Assembly (NCBI GenBank): GCA_946406115.1
Contig: OX291544.1
Location: forward strand, 5,332,001 to 5,396,000
Direction: 5' to 3'
Length of the DNA: 64,000 nucleotides
From: Apoda limacodes
Lineage: Eukaryota > Arthropoda > Insecta > Lepidoptera > Limacodidae
Position 1 is the stretch's first letter. Each line of letters starts with the position of its first letter. The position numbers and the translations under genes were made by a program. Shown here in pieces: positions 30,672 to 43,675 of the stretch. The notes below the pieces were generated by a model, which worked only from the letters and a program-made list of their open reading frames with translations, ran no database searches and was not told the origin of the DNA.

Positions 30672-33204
30672 CACAATATTCATGTAAAATCATATTGTTC
30701 TGCTTAATTTTTTACATCCTCAAACACCTAATTGATCACTCAGTGCAGTTCCAAAACATCTACCACCTGGAATCGATGAGGTTGTTGATATAACACCCTG
30801 TTAATGTTTTTACTGGAGGCTTCAGTATCGAGTTAACAAGAAGGAAGAGTTTAAATTATACACGAGTAATGTCCCTAGTGTTATAAGTGGCTATAGGCTA
30901 TGGTATAGTACAAAAAATACTTTGGAAAGTGTAAACATTAAACCTGTGCAGGTTTCTTACTAAGCAAAACTTAATTTTTTCCTTTTAAAATTCTGCTATA
31001 ATAGGTACTTTCAAATAGCATGCAATGAAACCATTCTAATAAGGTCATTGTACGGTTGTAAATTTTTAATTAGCCGAAAATCGCGTTTCTTATTAATTTT
31101 GACAGAAGTGAGCGGGTTTAACTTTCACAGACGTTTTTATTCAATACTTAAGTTTCTCTTAAAACAAACCCGAGTTAAGAATGAAGGCGTGATCGCGAAA
31201 GCGAACTGATACGGATTAAAACGTAACGAAATCTCACCTCTTGTTAAGGTTGTTTTACACTTTAAACATTATACAGTTACCTACTGACTAAAACCAAACT
31301 AAAAATCTTTGTGTTGGCATGTTCGTCTATTCGTCCGTCCATGAACATTATGCATCTACATGATACCCTTACAATGTCCTCTAGCCATGAATGGAGACAG
31401 AAACATTCGTGGTGGGGCAGCTGCTTCGCCCTTTACCCTGTTAGACTGCCCAAATAACTTCGAGGATTTTGCTGTGTAGTGCATTTTTTTATTTATAGTT
31501 ACATAAGATTTTATACTAAGTTCATAGTGCAACCATAGCCAAAGAACTGGTAACGCCCATGCCTTTACAGAAAAACTTTGCCATAAAGTATATAAAATTT
31601 TATGTCGGATTGTCTTTGAATGTTCAATTTAATGAAAAATGTGTTGGTTTTTTTATAATGTAAAGGATTTACAAACTTAAAAAAAGTCTAAAAGTTAAAA
31701 GTTTAATACCATACATTGAGTAACGTACCTTATGATAATTCTAGTTGTTAAACTATCAATGCAAAAGAAAGTTAGGAAAAAGTATTTAGGATCAGTGTTT
31801 AGGAGTAATTTAAGTGTTTTATTGCGAAAGTATATAGGTTGCTCCTTTTTGTTTTTCATTATGTAATTGGGATTAAAGTTTTTGCACTCATTATGTCTAT
31901 TGATATGATTGAAAGATCAAAGACTTCATTTACCGAATACAAATAGTCATCTCTTTTGATGTTTAAGTATTCATTTATTTTTAACATCACTCTGATATAC
32001 AACTGTAACTTTCTCTTGTTTGGTTTTGCTAATTTCATGTTTAAAATGAGGGCAACGACCTTACTACGTGTCGGAAACGGATAACTTGACAAAATAAAAC
32101 TTTTGTTGTTTACATTATGTTATTTGTTTAGTTTCGTGTATAATTTGCATAAATTCTTGTTTGACTACCTATCTCAAAACGTGATGGAGTTATAATATTT
32201 TACAATCAGTACTAAATTTGATTTCGTTAATTTTTCACACAGTGCCAGTTTATGAACAGTGTAGACTCAATCTTACCAATGCGCAAAGGTCACAATATCA
32301 ATATTACCACACGCCACATATCTCTTCGAAAACTTTTAGTAAAGTGGTTTATTCGAGGATTTAAAGATGTTTGCGACACTCAATGTTTATTATGGTCTGA
32401 TAAATTCAATATGGCAACAGATTTGTTATTAAGTTGCCACTTTTGATCTGATTTGTAAGATCTACAACAGTGTAATCTGATGTGGCCCATAGCGTTTCTC
32501 ATTATATATAGTAGGTATATACCTCGAATTCTCGAATTTGTCTAAAATAAAATTAATCCTAGAAACAAACGGAAGAATTCCTGTTTAGTGCTAGCAGAAT
32601 GTCTATGTGATATATTTACCAAACCTTGTTAATTAAGCTATCGGTATTAGATATAGGTATATTTTGCTTGCGGTAAAATCCCGTCCGTACTGAATTCTTC
32701 TACCGTTGAAATATTGTTGGCGCACGAATTCAAAAATATATATTAGAGTACCTATGTAACAATTTCTCGATTATTTTATAAATACACAAAAAATCATTAC
32801 ATAAGTATCAGCTTTGTTTTTTTGCTTCATTTGTTATATAATTATTAGTTTCAGTAGCTAGTTGAGCAATGAGAATATGTTTCATAAGAATGTTGGGTGG
32901 TGCAGTCATCTAGTATTTTTATCTAGATTCTGGTAGTTTGTTAATTTTCAGGTAAATTTGAGGTTTCAATAGTGAAACCTACCTGATAGCAGATAGATTT
33001 TTTTGGAAGGTTAAATCGTCATGATATTTAGATGATATATAAATATTAACACATTTTGGAGATCTATATACCTTTTTGCTATATTTAAGAGAAAAGAGTA
33101 ACTTTTTTACACACAAAATTTTATGAAATGTCGGTTGTTGCGTCGTGCATAACTGCAAACATCGATGAACGAAAGTTTATAAAAAAATCTGATTCATTCA
33201 TAAG
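30672..33204. other. Long noncoding stretch
   Basis: No domain, splice pair or known repeat was recognised. Open frames at 31859-32092 (minus) and 32252-32446 (plus) are of chance length for this composition. Confidence 0.45.
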
Positions 33205-33509
33205 TAGGTACTAATATTATAAATACGAAAGTGAGTTTGTTCGTTTGTCCTTTTTTCACTTCACGTCGCAACTGAGCAACCAATTTAGCTGAAATTTAGC
33301 ACAGAGGTAGTTGAAATAACGAAAAAAGGGTTAAAGCTACTTTTTATCCCGGAAATTGAAAAAATAGCAGTAATAGCTATAATCGAATTCCACGGGGACT
33401 TTCTTTAGCTACAGCTATAGCTTGCTATCGCCAAGGTCATAGTCAAGTAGTTTCTGTCAAAATCCTATGCCGATAACTGAAAGGCGGGGGAGTCGCTGGC
33501 AAAAGCTAG
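33205..33509 (+). mobile_element. Lep1-like non-autonomous Helitron, near full length
   Basis: Begins near 'taggtactaatattataaatacgaaagtgagtttg' and ends 'gataactgaaaggcgggggagtcgctggcaaaagCTAG' followed by T. The middle holds the family words 'ttttatcccgg' and 'ttgctatcgccaaggtcatag'. Confidence 0.8.
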
Positions 33510-35599
33510 TGGAGAATAAAAAAATGTAATTTATAGACCAAATATATCCATAAAAGTGTTTTATTTTGATGACTATTAAACTAAAAGTGAATTCTATTCA
33601 CTGATTTAAAAAATAGATTGAGTGTGAGTGTATGGTAACATTCATTATCATTTAATCTTCGTTTAATGTCTGTTTTATGACTTTTAAAATAGAGTTTAAT
33701 TAGTATTAATTTATAGCCCACGTTAGGTGTTGAGAATAGAGACTTTTCGGAGCATAAATTATTTAAGGATTAGAAATATGAAATAAATACCTGAGTATAT
33801 AAATAATAGGCTCTCTTTTACTTTTTGAACATTTAAATTAATCTGTTGTAGGGACAACAGTAGATTCTAGAGTAGAATCTCGAGCACAGCGAGGCACGAG
33901 GTAAAATATTTTACTTTTATCACCCTTTATGAGAAAAGTGATCCGTGTAATTTATAAATAAGAATAGTGCATTTATTTATTTTAATATTACTACTTGAGG
34001 AAAACGCACTATTTTTATAAATGTATCATCATAAATAAGAATAAATTTAACATAACAATTACAAAGGCGAAATATATTTCACGCGGTTTCTACTTTTTCA
34101 CAAACTTTTTTTTATTGGGTCCGCGCGCGGCCAGTTTTATTATATACGGCTAGTTAGTTGTTCATACAATGATTGATCTCTATAATCCACATTCTAAATT
34201 GAAATCATTTTGCGTCCTTAGGGATTCAAAGTGCAACTTTAATCCCTGTTTAAGAGGAACCAACCAGCTCTTTTTAAAAAAATGTGATAATAATTAATAT
34301 ATACCCGTGCTTTGTGAACTATAAGTAAGCCATGATTGGGGAGAGTGACACACTCATGAAAATCAACATTACCTGTGCAAGTCAAAACTTTTATGTTAAA
34401 TTGCGAACCACATCTATTCCCGTTAGCAAGGATATCTACCGCATTTTATTTACCTTCTAATTTACATTGTTTAAAAATACACGTGTTTCTGAATATAGAA
34501 ACAAACTACTATAAATCATTTCCACCTCTAGTTACTGATATGTACCTTATACTATTGTAATTGATCTGTCAGCAGTCAGTAATGGGCAACGGTTATTCCA
34601 CGAAGAGAACACAGTAAGGTGACGCCCGCGCCATACACAAATATATTTCCAATGGGTTCCAATTACAAGCCGACGCTGCAAAAGCTTCTGTACAAAATAA
34701 AACAATTGGATAAATAACTTTATTTAGTTAAACGTAGACCAGAATGCTTCAGAAGCATTTTCTAAGGTTTTTTTACTTACAAGAATTTTTTTTACAATTC
34801 TTTGTAATTTCTTTCCCTCAAATATATGTCTAACACCCACTTGACCGGTTTCGATCAGTTTTTTAAAAGAACATTTTGTTACTAAATATACTTAAATAGT
34901 TTTTATTTGTTCATTCATTATTGCGTACTTGTTTGAGTAATTCGTAGTAAACTTAAACGTAAGCATAGTATATAAAGAAATATTAACATTATTCAATCTT
35001 ATTCTTGCTTATAATTAATTTGTTAGTAATTACGGCTATAAAGAAACAAATACCGCGTGCGTACATGAATAAGTTTAAAACAAACAACTTGACTGCACAA
35101 ACAAACCACCAGACTGTTTCCACCACCTATACACGTGATTGATTAACACATTAGTTCTGTTATACTAAGAGAAGCGCATCATTCAAAGTCAAGGTTGAAT
35201 ACCAAACCTTTTTTTCTAATGCGAAATTCCCATCTGTTCGGTTGCTGTTACTAGGCCTGAAATTGTTTTACGTATTTCAGTCAGCCATATTTCTGTAGCG
35301 TGAATAACGAATCTCGACAGCTTTATTGTTAACAATTTTTTAATCCGGTGCCCACGCTGTTATTTTTACATTATATATAACATCTGGAGTAATGAATGGA
35401 TCTACTGAGAATGATCGTGAAAAACGCGTGTCGTTAAAATATAATTTTGCCCTATAACTGGGAAATAGGGTCGGAATATCAAACAGTCATATTACTATTG
35501 ATATCAAACAGTCATATTATTATAGATAGCTTCTTGATGAAATTTGTAAACCTCAACGACCAAAATATTTTATTTGACGCGGGCTCAAGTATGTTATGT
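33510..35599. other. Noncoding stretch
   Basis: 34610-34690 is GC-richer with a short open plus frame (PAPYTNIFPMGSNYKPTLQ) but no splice evidence. Nothing else was seen. Confidence 0.4.
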
Positions 35600-36585
35600 A
35601 ATTTTCATCTGTGTCGGTGTAAGTGGTCGAAGGCAGGTCGGTTTGGCAAGAAGTCGAGTCTAGAGAAGAATTGACCAGTCGAAAACCGACCGGTATTAAT
35701 CACAAAGAGGGCTTCACTATCATCATCAGCCGGGTCAGACCTAGAAGCTGAAAGGGCTGAACTGCATCAAAAAGGAACAAACCGAGGAGCCAGACAGTGG
35801 CAGTATAAAGAGGGACACAAATTGGACGTGCTGGACCCATTGTGGCATGACCAAAATCTGTGAGAAGTGCCACCAACACACCGGCCTGAAGAAGCTTAGC
35901 CGGTCCTAAGTTGCATTGACCCAGAAAATCGACACTGAGGAGTAAATCCACTGAACTGGGAAAATGATAATCAGGATCAGCCAACGCCAGACCCGTTGTC
36001 AACATAGTAATTTCCGGCGTAAGCAAAACTTAGGGATGATCACCCTGACCTCTAAGCCTCGAGACCACGAATCCCCCACAATCGGTGTTTCCAAATGCTC
36101 CTAAATCAGGCATCATACGCCCCGACTCCAAATGCACCATACAGCGGTGATTATAAATCACCTTTCGCTTACGCTCGTTGAACAATGACTTGAAAAATGC
36201 AGGGTAGAAAGCAAAAAGGTGGTTCGGCCCACGACAGTAAAAGCAGCTTGGTCGGGTGAGGTTTGCCAGGCGGCTGTCCAAAGAACCCCCGGAATTGGAG
36301 GGCCGGGTGCAGCGGCCTTTTGGGGCAGTTGCCATGATGCTTGTGAAGCTCTACGGTTGAAGAGAGCAGCGGAGGGAGAACAGAAGGTAGGCTCTTAGCC
36401 CTTCGAAGCTCGTCCTCAAGAAATTTCTCCATATCGGAAAAGGTAGGGAGAATTGTGGTCGATTTACCGTCACAAACTAATTCAAAGCGGCTCCTTAATT
36501 CCGGTGTAAGACGGTAGAGTGCCAAATGGACAAGTAGAAACGACTAATCCTTATAATCTCTTAAGGCTCTAATCGCTTCATATTT
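35600..36585 (-). pseudogene. BEL/Pao LTR retrotransposon gag-protease remnant
   Basis: From 36585 downward the minus strand encodes the end of a Pao-type gag (LLVHLALYRLTPELRSRFEL, then DMEKFLEDELRRA), a zinc-knuckle-like CFYCRGPNHLFAFYP, and a region resembling the Pao protease/linker (LADPDYHFPSSVDLLLSVDF, then a decayed FGHATMGP). The last part (SDPADDDSEALFVI) resembles the segment before the reverse transcriptase. Several frameshifts and in-frame stops separate these pieces. No LTRs, reverse transcriptase or integrase were found nearby. Dead fragment. Confidence 0.8.
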
Positions 36586-36639
36586 TGATAGTATTGTCCG
36601 GTTGTAGTCACAGTGTCATATGTCACATTTGTTTGTATG

Positions 36640-37140
36640 CCATCTTATACAGCTAGTATAGGAAATAGATATCCAGAGGTTTTCCAGCATTCACGAGGGG
36701 TATATCGTCAGGGCCAGTCGCTTTATTATTTGCTATCTTCCGGGTTGATTATGTTATTTCACCTTGGGATCACTATATGATCGCAGAGATGTGTTTTGAT
36801 CAAGAGCTTACAGTAATACTCAAGCCATTTATTTGCCTTTCGTTAGATGTTAAAAGGATACCTTAATGTATAATCGTTCCTGTATTCTGTGTGGCGGTGA
36901 CGTTATTTAGCAATTTTAAACCGCTGTCTGTCGTTAATCGCTTTCTCTAGTGATGTACACAAACTTTCCCAGTTTGCCTGTTATTGCTCTTTGCTCTGGC
37001 CCGTGATATTGCTCTTTTTACCTCTCTTTTAACCTCGCAGAATGTTTTTCTATGTTCCTCACTGTCTATTTTAGCCATTTTTTAAATGAGATTATCTTTG
37101 AATGGATTTGTGCCCCCATTTCTAGTGTACAAAATTATGA
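36640..37140 (-). pseudogene. RTE-type LINE reverse transcriptase remnant
   Basis: The minus strand contains RKIANNKATGPDDIP, the hallmark just before the palm domain of RTE/BovB-like reverse transcriptases. Upstream lies a decayed linker with a KANKWLEYYCKLL-like piece. Stops and frameshifts are frequent. The catalytic palm and 3' end are missing. It directly follows the BEL/Pao remnant. Confidence 0.7.
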
Positions 37141-37384
37141 TCCTCGTTTCCCCTAGGTGTTAGATACCCCGGAGATAGCTATGGCCTCTGTAACCATTAA
37201 AAACAGAGCAGGAACTACAATATAAATGGTTTGTTCGATGTGTCTCACGACAGAAGGGCTGGCAGTTATTTCGTTCACAGCATTTCCATTGCAATTCAAC
37301 GAGGAAATACTGCCGGCCTTTTAGGTACACTGCCTCATCAGGTCAACTTAGAACAGGTTTGTTATTTAAAGTTTTTATTTTAGT
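37141..37384. other. Noncoding spacer
   Basis: Nothing recognised. Confidence 0.45.
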
Positions 37385-37600
37385 AAATTATTATTTTTTA
37401 GGGTTCCGTTCCCAAAGGTTAAAAAACGGGACCCTATTACCAAGATTCCACTGTCCGTCCGTCCGTCTGTCACCAGGCTGTATCTCATGAACCGTGATAT
37501 TTAATCAGTTGAAATTTTTCCAGAAGATTTATTTCAGTTGCCGCTATAACAACAAATAAAATAAATAGTTCAGGGGGCTCGCATATAACAAACGTGATTT
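37385..37600 (+). repeat. Dispersed 'ttccgt' repeat, second copy
   Basis: 'agggttccgttcccaaaggttaaaaaacggg', 'cactgtccgtccgtccgtctgtcaccaggctgtatctcatgaaccgtgat' and 'cagttgccgctataacaac' match 8030-8275 in inverse orientation. Confidence 0.7.
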
Positions 37601-38339
37601 TTTTGTTTGTTTTTGCTCGATATTGATACCAGCAACAGGTAGGCTTGAAATATTCACAGAATATTTAGTTATATATTCACTTTAAAATTTTATTGCACAA
37701 AAACCAACATAAAAACAGTATTTACTATACAGGTACAAACGGCGATCTTATCGCTATGAAGCGATCTCTTCTAGATAACCTTTGGGTGAAGAAATTTTAA
37801 AGTTCCAGGATAGTGTGTGCGTTGAGATTAATTAATAAACAAACATAAGTGTTAATTAATTATTAAACAATGTAATATCAGAAATTATATATATACCAAT
37901 ATACATACAAACATATGGATAGAAATTATACGAGCGATGTTAATATTCTAGTTTTTTTCTAAATATTTATTTGCTCAAGTGGTAAATTATTAGTTTTTTA
38001 AATGTTCTAAAGGACTGCGCTTGTTTTATGTTCAAAGGAAATGTATTCCACAATCTTTTACAGTAAATGAATGATCGTACATTTGTGAATTGTACCTTGG
38101 AGTTTTCAAAAATAGGATTGTAGAGTCACAAAGTAAACGAGAACCAATAAAACTGAAGCATTCTTTTAAACATACCGGTCAGTTAGGATTAAACAGGAAA
38201 TTATTAAAAAGAAATAGGACATGAGTATGAGTAAATAATTAAATTAAAATAAAACAAATATTTAGTGATTGGGAAAATATTTAGGAAATACTAAATATTT
38301 GTTTTATTTTTATAATTCGTAATTATTTTTTTACCTGTT
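37601..38339. other. AT-rich noncoding stretch
   Basis: Nothing recognised. Confidence 0.45.
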
Positions 38340-38826
38340 TTGTGTAATTTTTTGAAGCCGGTTGTTTTTTTTGTTAAAAAGTTTTTATTTTTTGTTGAGT
38401 GACGAATTGCTTTTTTCGTACACTAAAAACGTCCATACACGTAACAAAATTTAATACAATCATCAACATTACCTATTCCATTGTAAAATTTGCACACCTT
38501 GAGAGGGCAGAATAAGAGAACCATGTACATCAATAATTAGTTAAGACCATCTGTACCTTACTCAATTCAATAAATAAAATAAATAAATAAAAACATAAAA
38601 GGTGTTTCACCAGTTACAAATTAACATCAATTATTTTTTTGATCAAAAGTTTCAGTTTTAAATTCACTGCTTTAATATGGGACCACCTCGGAAGTATACC
38701 CTTCTAAATAAAAAAAGAATATAACAAATTCGTCTATATATGACGGAGTTATGCCCGAACATACATAAAAAAAAATATAAACATCCGAATTCAAAACCTC
38801 CTCCTTTTTTGAAGTAGGTTAAAATT
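38340..38826 (-). mobile_element. Family-C dispersed repeat with a single 29-bp unit
   Basis: Shares 'gagtgacgaattgcttttttcgtacac', 'cgtaacaaaattt', 'gtttcagttttaaattcact', 'gaccacctcggaag' and the terminal 'cctcctccttttttgaagtaggttaa' with 55150-55776. Here 'tatatatgacggagttatgcccgaac' occurs once, near 38732-38760. The 'aaccgactt' end links it to 12985 and 47770-48003. Confidence 0.75.
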
Positions 38827-39813
38827 AATAAATCACGACAAGAAGCATGAAAAATTGTTTAGTGGATCTACAGGGACGAAAAGTAATCAACATAAAACGA
38901 TTTTGTGAAAAATAAGGAGAAATCCAAACTGACAGATGGGCGACGTATTTACTATATATATTGTCGTATCCGAGATGTCCGAGGGCCGCGTGACGTGACG
39001 GATGGACCTGAGGGCGGATCAGCGTTTATTTTCTAGCCAAGCGTAAAATATTGAATCATCTTTTATTACTTGACCGATTTAAATTCAGGGCTATGTATAT
39101 TTTTGCACATTGAAAATAAAATGAAAATGCTCAAGTTTCAACGATTCATTTATTTTGTACGCCAATTATTGTCATGTCACTGATTGCGTGCCAATAGTGT
39201 GAAAATGACGCTTTAAAATAATATTTTTTTTTCCTCGGATGTATAATTGGAGAAGTTTTAATTTTAGTGGAAGCTTTTGGGTATCCCTGTAACAGTATTG
39301 TTCCTGCTCAATTTTTAGAGTTCGTAGCCTATTATCGAAAACGGTAGGTACCTACTTATATTTTTGTAATTTCCATCTGTATTATCAGCCTTATGATTCC
39401 GTCATCTTTCCATTGATATGGATGAATTTTCACGTTTTAAATCAGTAGTATACTCAGGTTTTGATACCTATTGCGGATCCCTACTCTCATACAGCACTTT
39501 ATACATTTAACTGAACAAATGGTAAATGTTTAAGTAAGCTATGAATGGACCGAAGTCGGTAGGTGTATACACGAAGGCACTTTCGGTTACCGAAAGTATT
39601 GTCAGTTTGTTTGACATTCGATAGGCTAAGTAATACGTGCGTCTGAATACCTGTATACAATATTTTATGGATGCTTAAACGGCTCACTGTCCCTTGTATA
39701 AATAAGGTGTTGGCATTATTCTGTGGTGTTGGTTGACCCAGAGAGGCGCGCGGCTCACGCGGCGTTGCGTAATACGGGCGAGCGTTCATTCATGTTTTTG
39801 TTTATATAATATA
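38827..39813. other. Noncoding stretch
   Basis: No gene or clear repeat; a mildly GC-rich patch at 38985-39025 and 39735-39785. Confidence 0.4.
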
Positions 39814-39900
39814 CTAGCTTTTGTCAGCGGCTTCTCCCGCCCTAAATTTGGTTATCAGCGTAGGATTCTTACGGCAACTCCTCAGTTATAGAAAAAAAAA
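39814..39900 (-). mobile_element. Lep1-like Helitron 3' fragment
   Basis: 'CTAGcttttgtcagcggcttctcccgccctaaatttggttatcagcg' is the reverse of the family 3' end, with the CTAG directly after an A. A pyrimidine-rich (CT)n tract follows at 39918-39955. Confidence 0.75.
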
Positions 39901-40359
39901 ACCCACTCAAAATTGACGTTCTCTCTCTCTCTGTCTGTCTCTGTCTTGGTCTTTCTGGATTAAGCTCGCGATCTTGGTGCTCAACAAACAAACTATAATC
40001 CAATACAATGAGTTTTGGAAAATAGTTACTTTGGGCTGACGCTAACTTCAACCCGCGACTTTGTTTACGTAGAAGGTGAAAATATTTTTAAATAATACGT
40101 ACCGCCCTTTCCCCAAAAGACTGCCCTTGACTTGATCATTATTTTGCTGCGATGTTATTTTAAAACTGCGATATCTCCTAAGATATTCATTTAAATAGTA
40201 TGATGTAAATGGCAATTTTGTTTGAAATTAAATACTTGTGATAAAGTTTTTTTTTGGATAAGTATTAATATCATTTATAAAAACACCTTCGCAAATAATG
40301 CATTATTTTTGAACAAATTTGCACAAAAAGCATAAAAAAGGTTATAGTGAGCCAACCTT
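39901..40359. other. Noncoding stretch with CT-rich tract
   Basis: A CT/GT-rich tract at 39918-39955, then AT-rich sequence. Confidence 0.45.
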
Positions 40360-40677
40360 TAAATATAGTCATATGCTGCCGTGGACTTTTTTTTTAACTT
40401 TTGAAGGGGAATAATTCTGTCATACACGATTTTTGCTAAACTTTCACTGTTTACGCAGCGCACGCAGCGGAAGCTCTTAAAAGGAAAAAAAACCTCATTG
40501 GTCAATACTTCATTAGTGCTCCGCTCCTATTGGTCTTAGCGTGATGATACATAGCCTATAGCCTTCCTCGATAAATGAGCTATCTAACACTGAAAGAACT
40601 TTTCAAATCGGACCAGTAGTTCCTGAGATTAGCGCGTTCAAACAAACAAACTCTTCAGCTTTATATATTAGTATAGA
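40360..40677 (-). mobile_element. Helitron-like element with intact 5' end
   Basis: The minus strand starts A|TCTATACTAATATATAAAGCTG, then 'aagagtttgtttgtttgaacg', a Helitron TC start after A. The 3' end is not clear; 'cgcagcgcacgcagcgg' near 40455 may be part of it. Confidence 0.6.
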
Positions 40678-40687
40678 TTAAAAATAT

Positions 40688-40760
40688 ACCATCACGACAC
40701 TTACTCGCAAAGGGGTGGTCAGAGATGTAACGAACGTATGCCCGTAACAACCACGTTTTA
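40688..40760. repeat. Short repeat related to the 16-bp array at 52891
   Basis: 'catcacgacacttactcgcaaaggggtggtcagagatgtaacgaacgtatg' shares 'catcacgacactta' and 'agatgtaacg.tcgtatg' with 52891-52995, where the first part is a five-copy array. Confidence 0.55.
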
Positions 40761-40937
40761 CCGACCAATGTCGAGACAACTTTACAATTATCAAATTGTA
40801 ACAATATTGGTTGTCCTTAACTGGGAATCTAACTTGGGACCTTTGACACTCGGTCCCCTTTTTCGTTCATATTGGTATGAATAAAAAACTAGTAATTTTT
40901 TTACGTATTGTTTTTAACATTTTAAATACCAAATAAT

Positions 40938-41170
40938 GTCAAGGAGGCCTAGTGGTTTAGGTCAGACCTGCCTTACGTTAAAGGGCGGGCGTTCGATATC
41001 AGCATACACTAATAAGTCTTCATCTGAATGAATAATATTTTCATGCCACTGGTTTTTTTTTCCTGGAGGAAAACATCGTGAGAAAACCTGTAGTCTGTCT
41101 CTCTGAACCACATGACTGTTTCTACCAATCCACATTTGCCCCGCGTGGTAGACCATCGCATTCCGGTTCA
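40938..41170 (+). mobile_element. tRNA-derived SINE
   Basis: Head 'aggaggcctagtggtttagg' (A box like) and 'gggcGTTCGATATC' (degraded B box), then a body with 'ctggaggaaaacatcgtgag' and an end 'accaatccacatttgccccgcgtgg'. The body words are shared with 56500-56735. Confidence 0.75.
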
Positions 41171-41397
41171 ACCATATTCTTGAATTATGCTATAGGTACT
41201 TACCGATAAACAAAGAGATACTTTCTCTTTATACTTAATATTAGTATGATTATTCTAAGGTAGAATGTGTTTTCAAACTTTCGAGTTTTTTAATGATAAA
41301 ATAAGAAAAAAACGCAGAGACATATACATCTAAAGCAGCTAAACTAAAATAATAAATATGTAATATTGCCCTTTATGCAAGGCAATGGCCATACCTA

Positions 41398-41614
41398 GAT
41401 CCATGGGATAGCAAAACGGTACTTTGTTCCTAACGTTTAAGCTCGGTTATAGTCATTCCCGCGGGAATTTCGGGATAATAAGTAGCCTATATGCTGTTCC
41501 AGGACCTAACCTACATGTGTGCCAAGTTTCATCCCGATCCGTCCATTGGTTGAAGCGTGAAAGAGTAACAAATATCCATCCAATCAAACTTTCACATTTA
41601 TAATATTAGTAGGA
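41398..41614 (-). mobile_element. Helitron-like element
   Basis: Minus-strand start A|TCctactaatattataaatg, body with the reverse of 'gtgtgccaagtttcatcccgatccgtcc' and 'attcccgcgggaatttcgggataataagtagcctat'. The same body as 16441-16622. The CTAG end is missing. Confidence 0.65.
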
Positions 41615-41801
41615 TTATTCAAAAAATGTGGGAACAAAAGCATAAATTGCTGTGCTGTAGATCGTAACTTTGATAAATTTGCATCAATAACTTTTTTAAG
41701 ATCAATTTCAAATAAAGTTTAATGTCTGACTGCTGCCGCGCTGGATCCGTGAGGGTGTCATACTCTGCATACGCGAATAGTGATTATGCGACCAGATTTA
41801 C

Positions 41802-41880
41802 GGGACTGGCACCTAGCCTTTGGTAACTCCGGACATGACTATATCTTTGGATATATATCCGAGGCCGGATATGTTACAAC
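41802..41880 (+). repeat. Left arm of a ~1-kb inverted pair
   Basis: 'actggcacctagcctttggtaactccggac' and 'ggatatatatcc' recur inverted at 42714-42805. Identity is partial with gaps. Confidence 0.45.
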
Positions 41881-42713
41881 TCCTTCACTTTGCGTGAAAT
41901 AAACATGTCCTATATCCAGGAAGTGAACGAACGGAATGGAGCGTGTCGTCCGTGTCGGTGGCGCGAAGCGGCCGGATAGCGATGCACATATATCACTGAA
42001 AGTGAGAGAGAGAGCTAGCGTCGAAAGCGAAATAGTAACATAGTCGTGTCTTGCTTATAAGTAATCGATCTCAGCGCTTTTTAAAATCACGCCTGCTAAA
42101 CCCAATGTATATGCATTGGGATATGAATTTCCGTGCAATACGCTTTAAAGCACTTAAACCGCTTATTAATTAGGTGGACGTTTTTTGTCTTCAATTCAAT
42201 TGTTTGTTTACGTAAGTAAGATTAGTACTTACTACAATAGGTTTAGTATCGTCTCTGCTTTGTGACGTGCGGTTAAATATCTGTTAGAAAAATATAACAT
42301 AAGTGTCAATGATTTATAGTGTATTTGATGAGTGTTTGTTTATAAATAATTATAATCGTTTACTTTACTGGTAGAATTAGTCTGTGTATAAGTACTAGAC
42401 TGTGTAAAAATTTACACATATAAAAGTTTTGAGTTAAAATTGCGTATTGTGAATAAAAAATAGTTTATAAATGTTACAGTCATAGTCTGAAATTGTATCC
42501 TTAGGTAACTAAGAAATGACTAGTCTAACAAAGCCCGGTTCATACCTATCACAACTCATCACCAAAAATGTTTTCGTTCCGAACAAACGAGGGATACACT
42601 AAAGATTTTGCAGTCGTGATTGAAAGATACGAAATCGATCCGAGGATTCGTTTGACCGCGGTGTGCTAGAAAATTGCATATTTCCGCGGATATATTAAGC
42701 GGATATGGATATG
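41881..42713. other. Noncoding DNA between the inverted arms
   Basis: 41930-42060 is GC-richer with a GA run; 42101-42120 is a perfect CCCAATG/CATTGGG hairpin with a 6-base loop. No ORF. Confidence 0.4.
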
Positions 42714-42805
42714 CGAAGCGGATATATATCTTTAATCGGATTGATATGTGACATATTCAATCTTTGTCCGGAGTTACTAAGCCCATGGCTACTGGCACCG
42801 TACGT
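42714..42805 (-). repeat. Right arm of the ~1-kb inverted pair
   Basis: 'ggatatatatcttt', 'gtccggagttactaagccc' and 'ctactggcacc' are the inverse of 41802-41880. It may be the end of a degraded inverted-repeat transposon. Confidence 0.45.
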
Positions 42806-43675
42806 GGGCAGAGGGGCGTGCACACTGTTCTTACATTGCATCGTCCATATGCAAAACATTCAAACGTCCGTGCGCAGTACGACACTCGCACTGCTCTGGC
42901 CGGACAGCAGTCCGATACGAAACATCTAATTTGAAAGTGCACTTAGATTTCGAAATCAATCAAGCACCCTTATAGTTTCGCCATATTCTTCTACATGCCA
43001 CATTTTGTTTAGAGGATATCACTATCAGTAAATCAAGTGTAATTAATTAGGTATTTAAGCACACTTATTTTGCTTTATCCAAACTTATCAATGCTTTTAT
43101 ACACGTTCGATGGATACATAGACAGGTATGTAGATAGTTACAAGAAATAAAATACAATCAAATCAAAATATCAGAAACTTAATTTGTAACTATAGCATAA
43201 TATCTATAACCTAGTTTTGGTTAAGCTTGGTTGGACTCAAACTACAGAATAAGTAATCTGTCTTATACTAAATCTAGTTAATAATCATGGACCTGACGAA
43301 ATAAAAACACAATGGGCCCGACAGACTTTTTGACGATATTGCTTAGCGATTTTTAAAGAAATTGTACGCCGACCCGCAGCTGTTCGTCTCCGTTTGATAC
43401 GTACACACCGATAATAATACGTTTATTTGTTTTGAATTCTCGTTCGATTGAAGATTGCACAATTTTAAATAAATAAATACGTACGTAATGCTTGTCTTGC
43501 CTCATTTCAGTGAAAGTGTTTCGTCTCCGATTAATTTTATGATTCCTAAAATTCGTGTTTGAATAAGGGAATCGTTATTTTTTTTATTTATGATGATTTA
43601 CAGGTTTGTGTTTTATGTTCTAATGTTTCAATGTGACCCAAATAATTTCAAAATTTTTAATATTTATAGGTCAAT
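42806..43675. other. Noncoding stretch
   Basis: Nothing recognised beyond 42930. Confidence 0.45.

Noticed and set aside
39869..40051. 60-codon frame with Arg/Glu-rich peptide
   Set aside because: It is the translation of a (CT)n tract next to a Helitron fragment.
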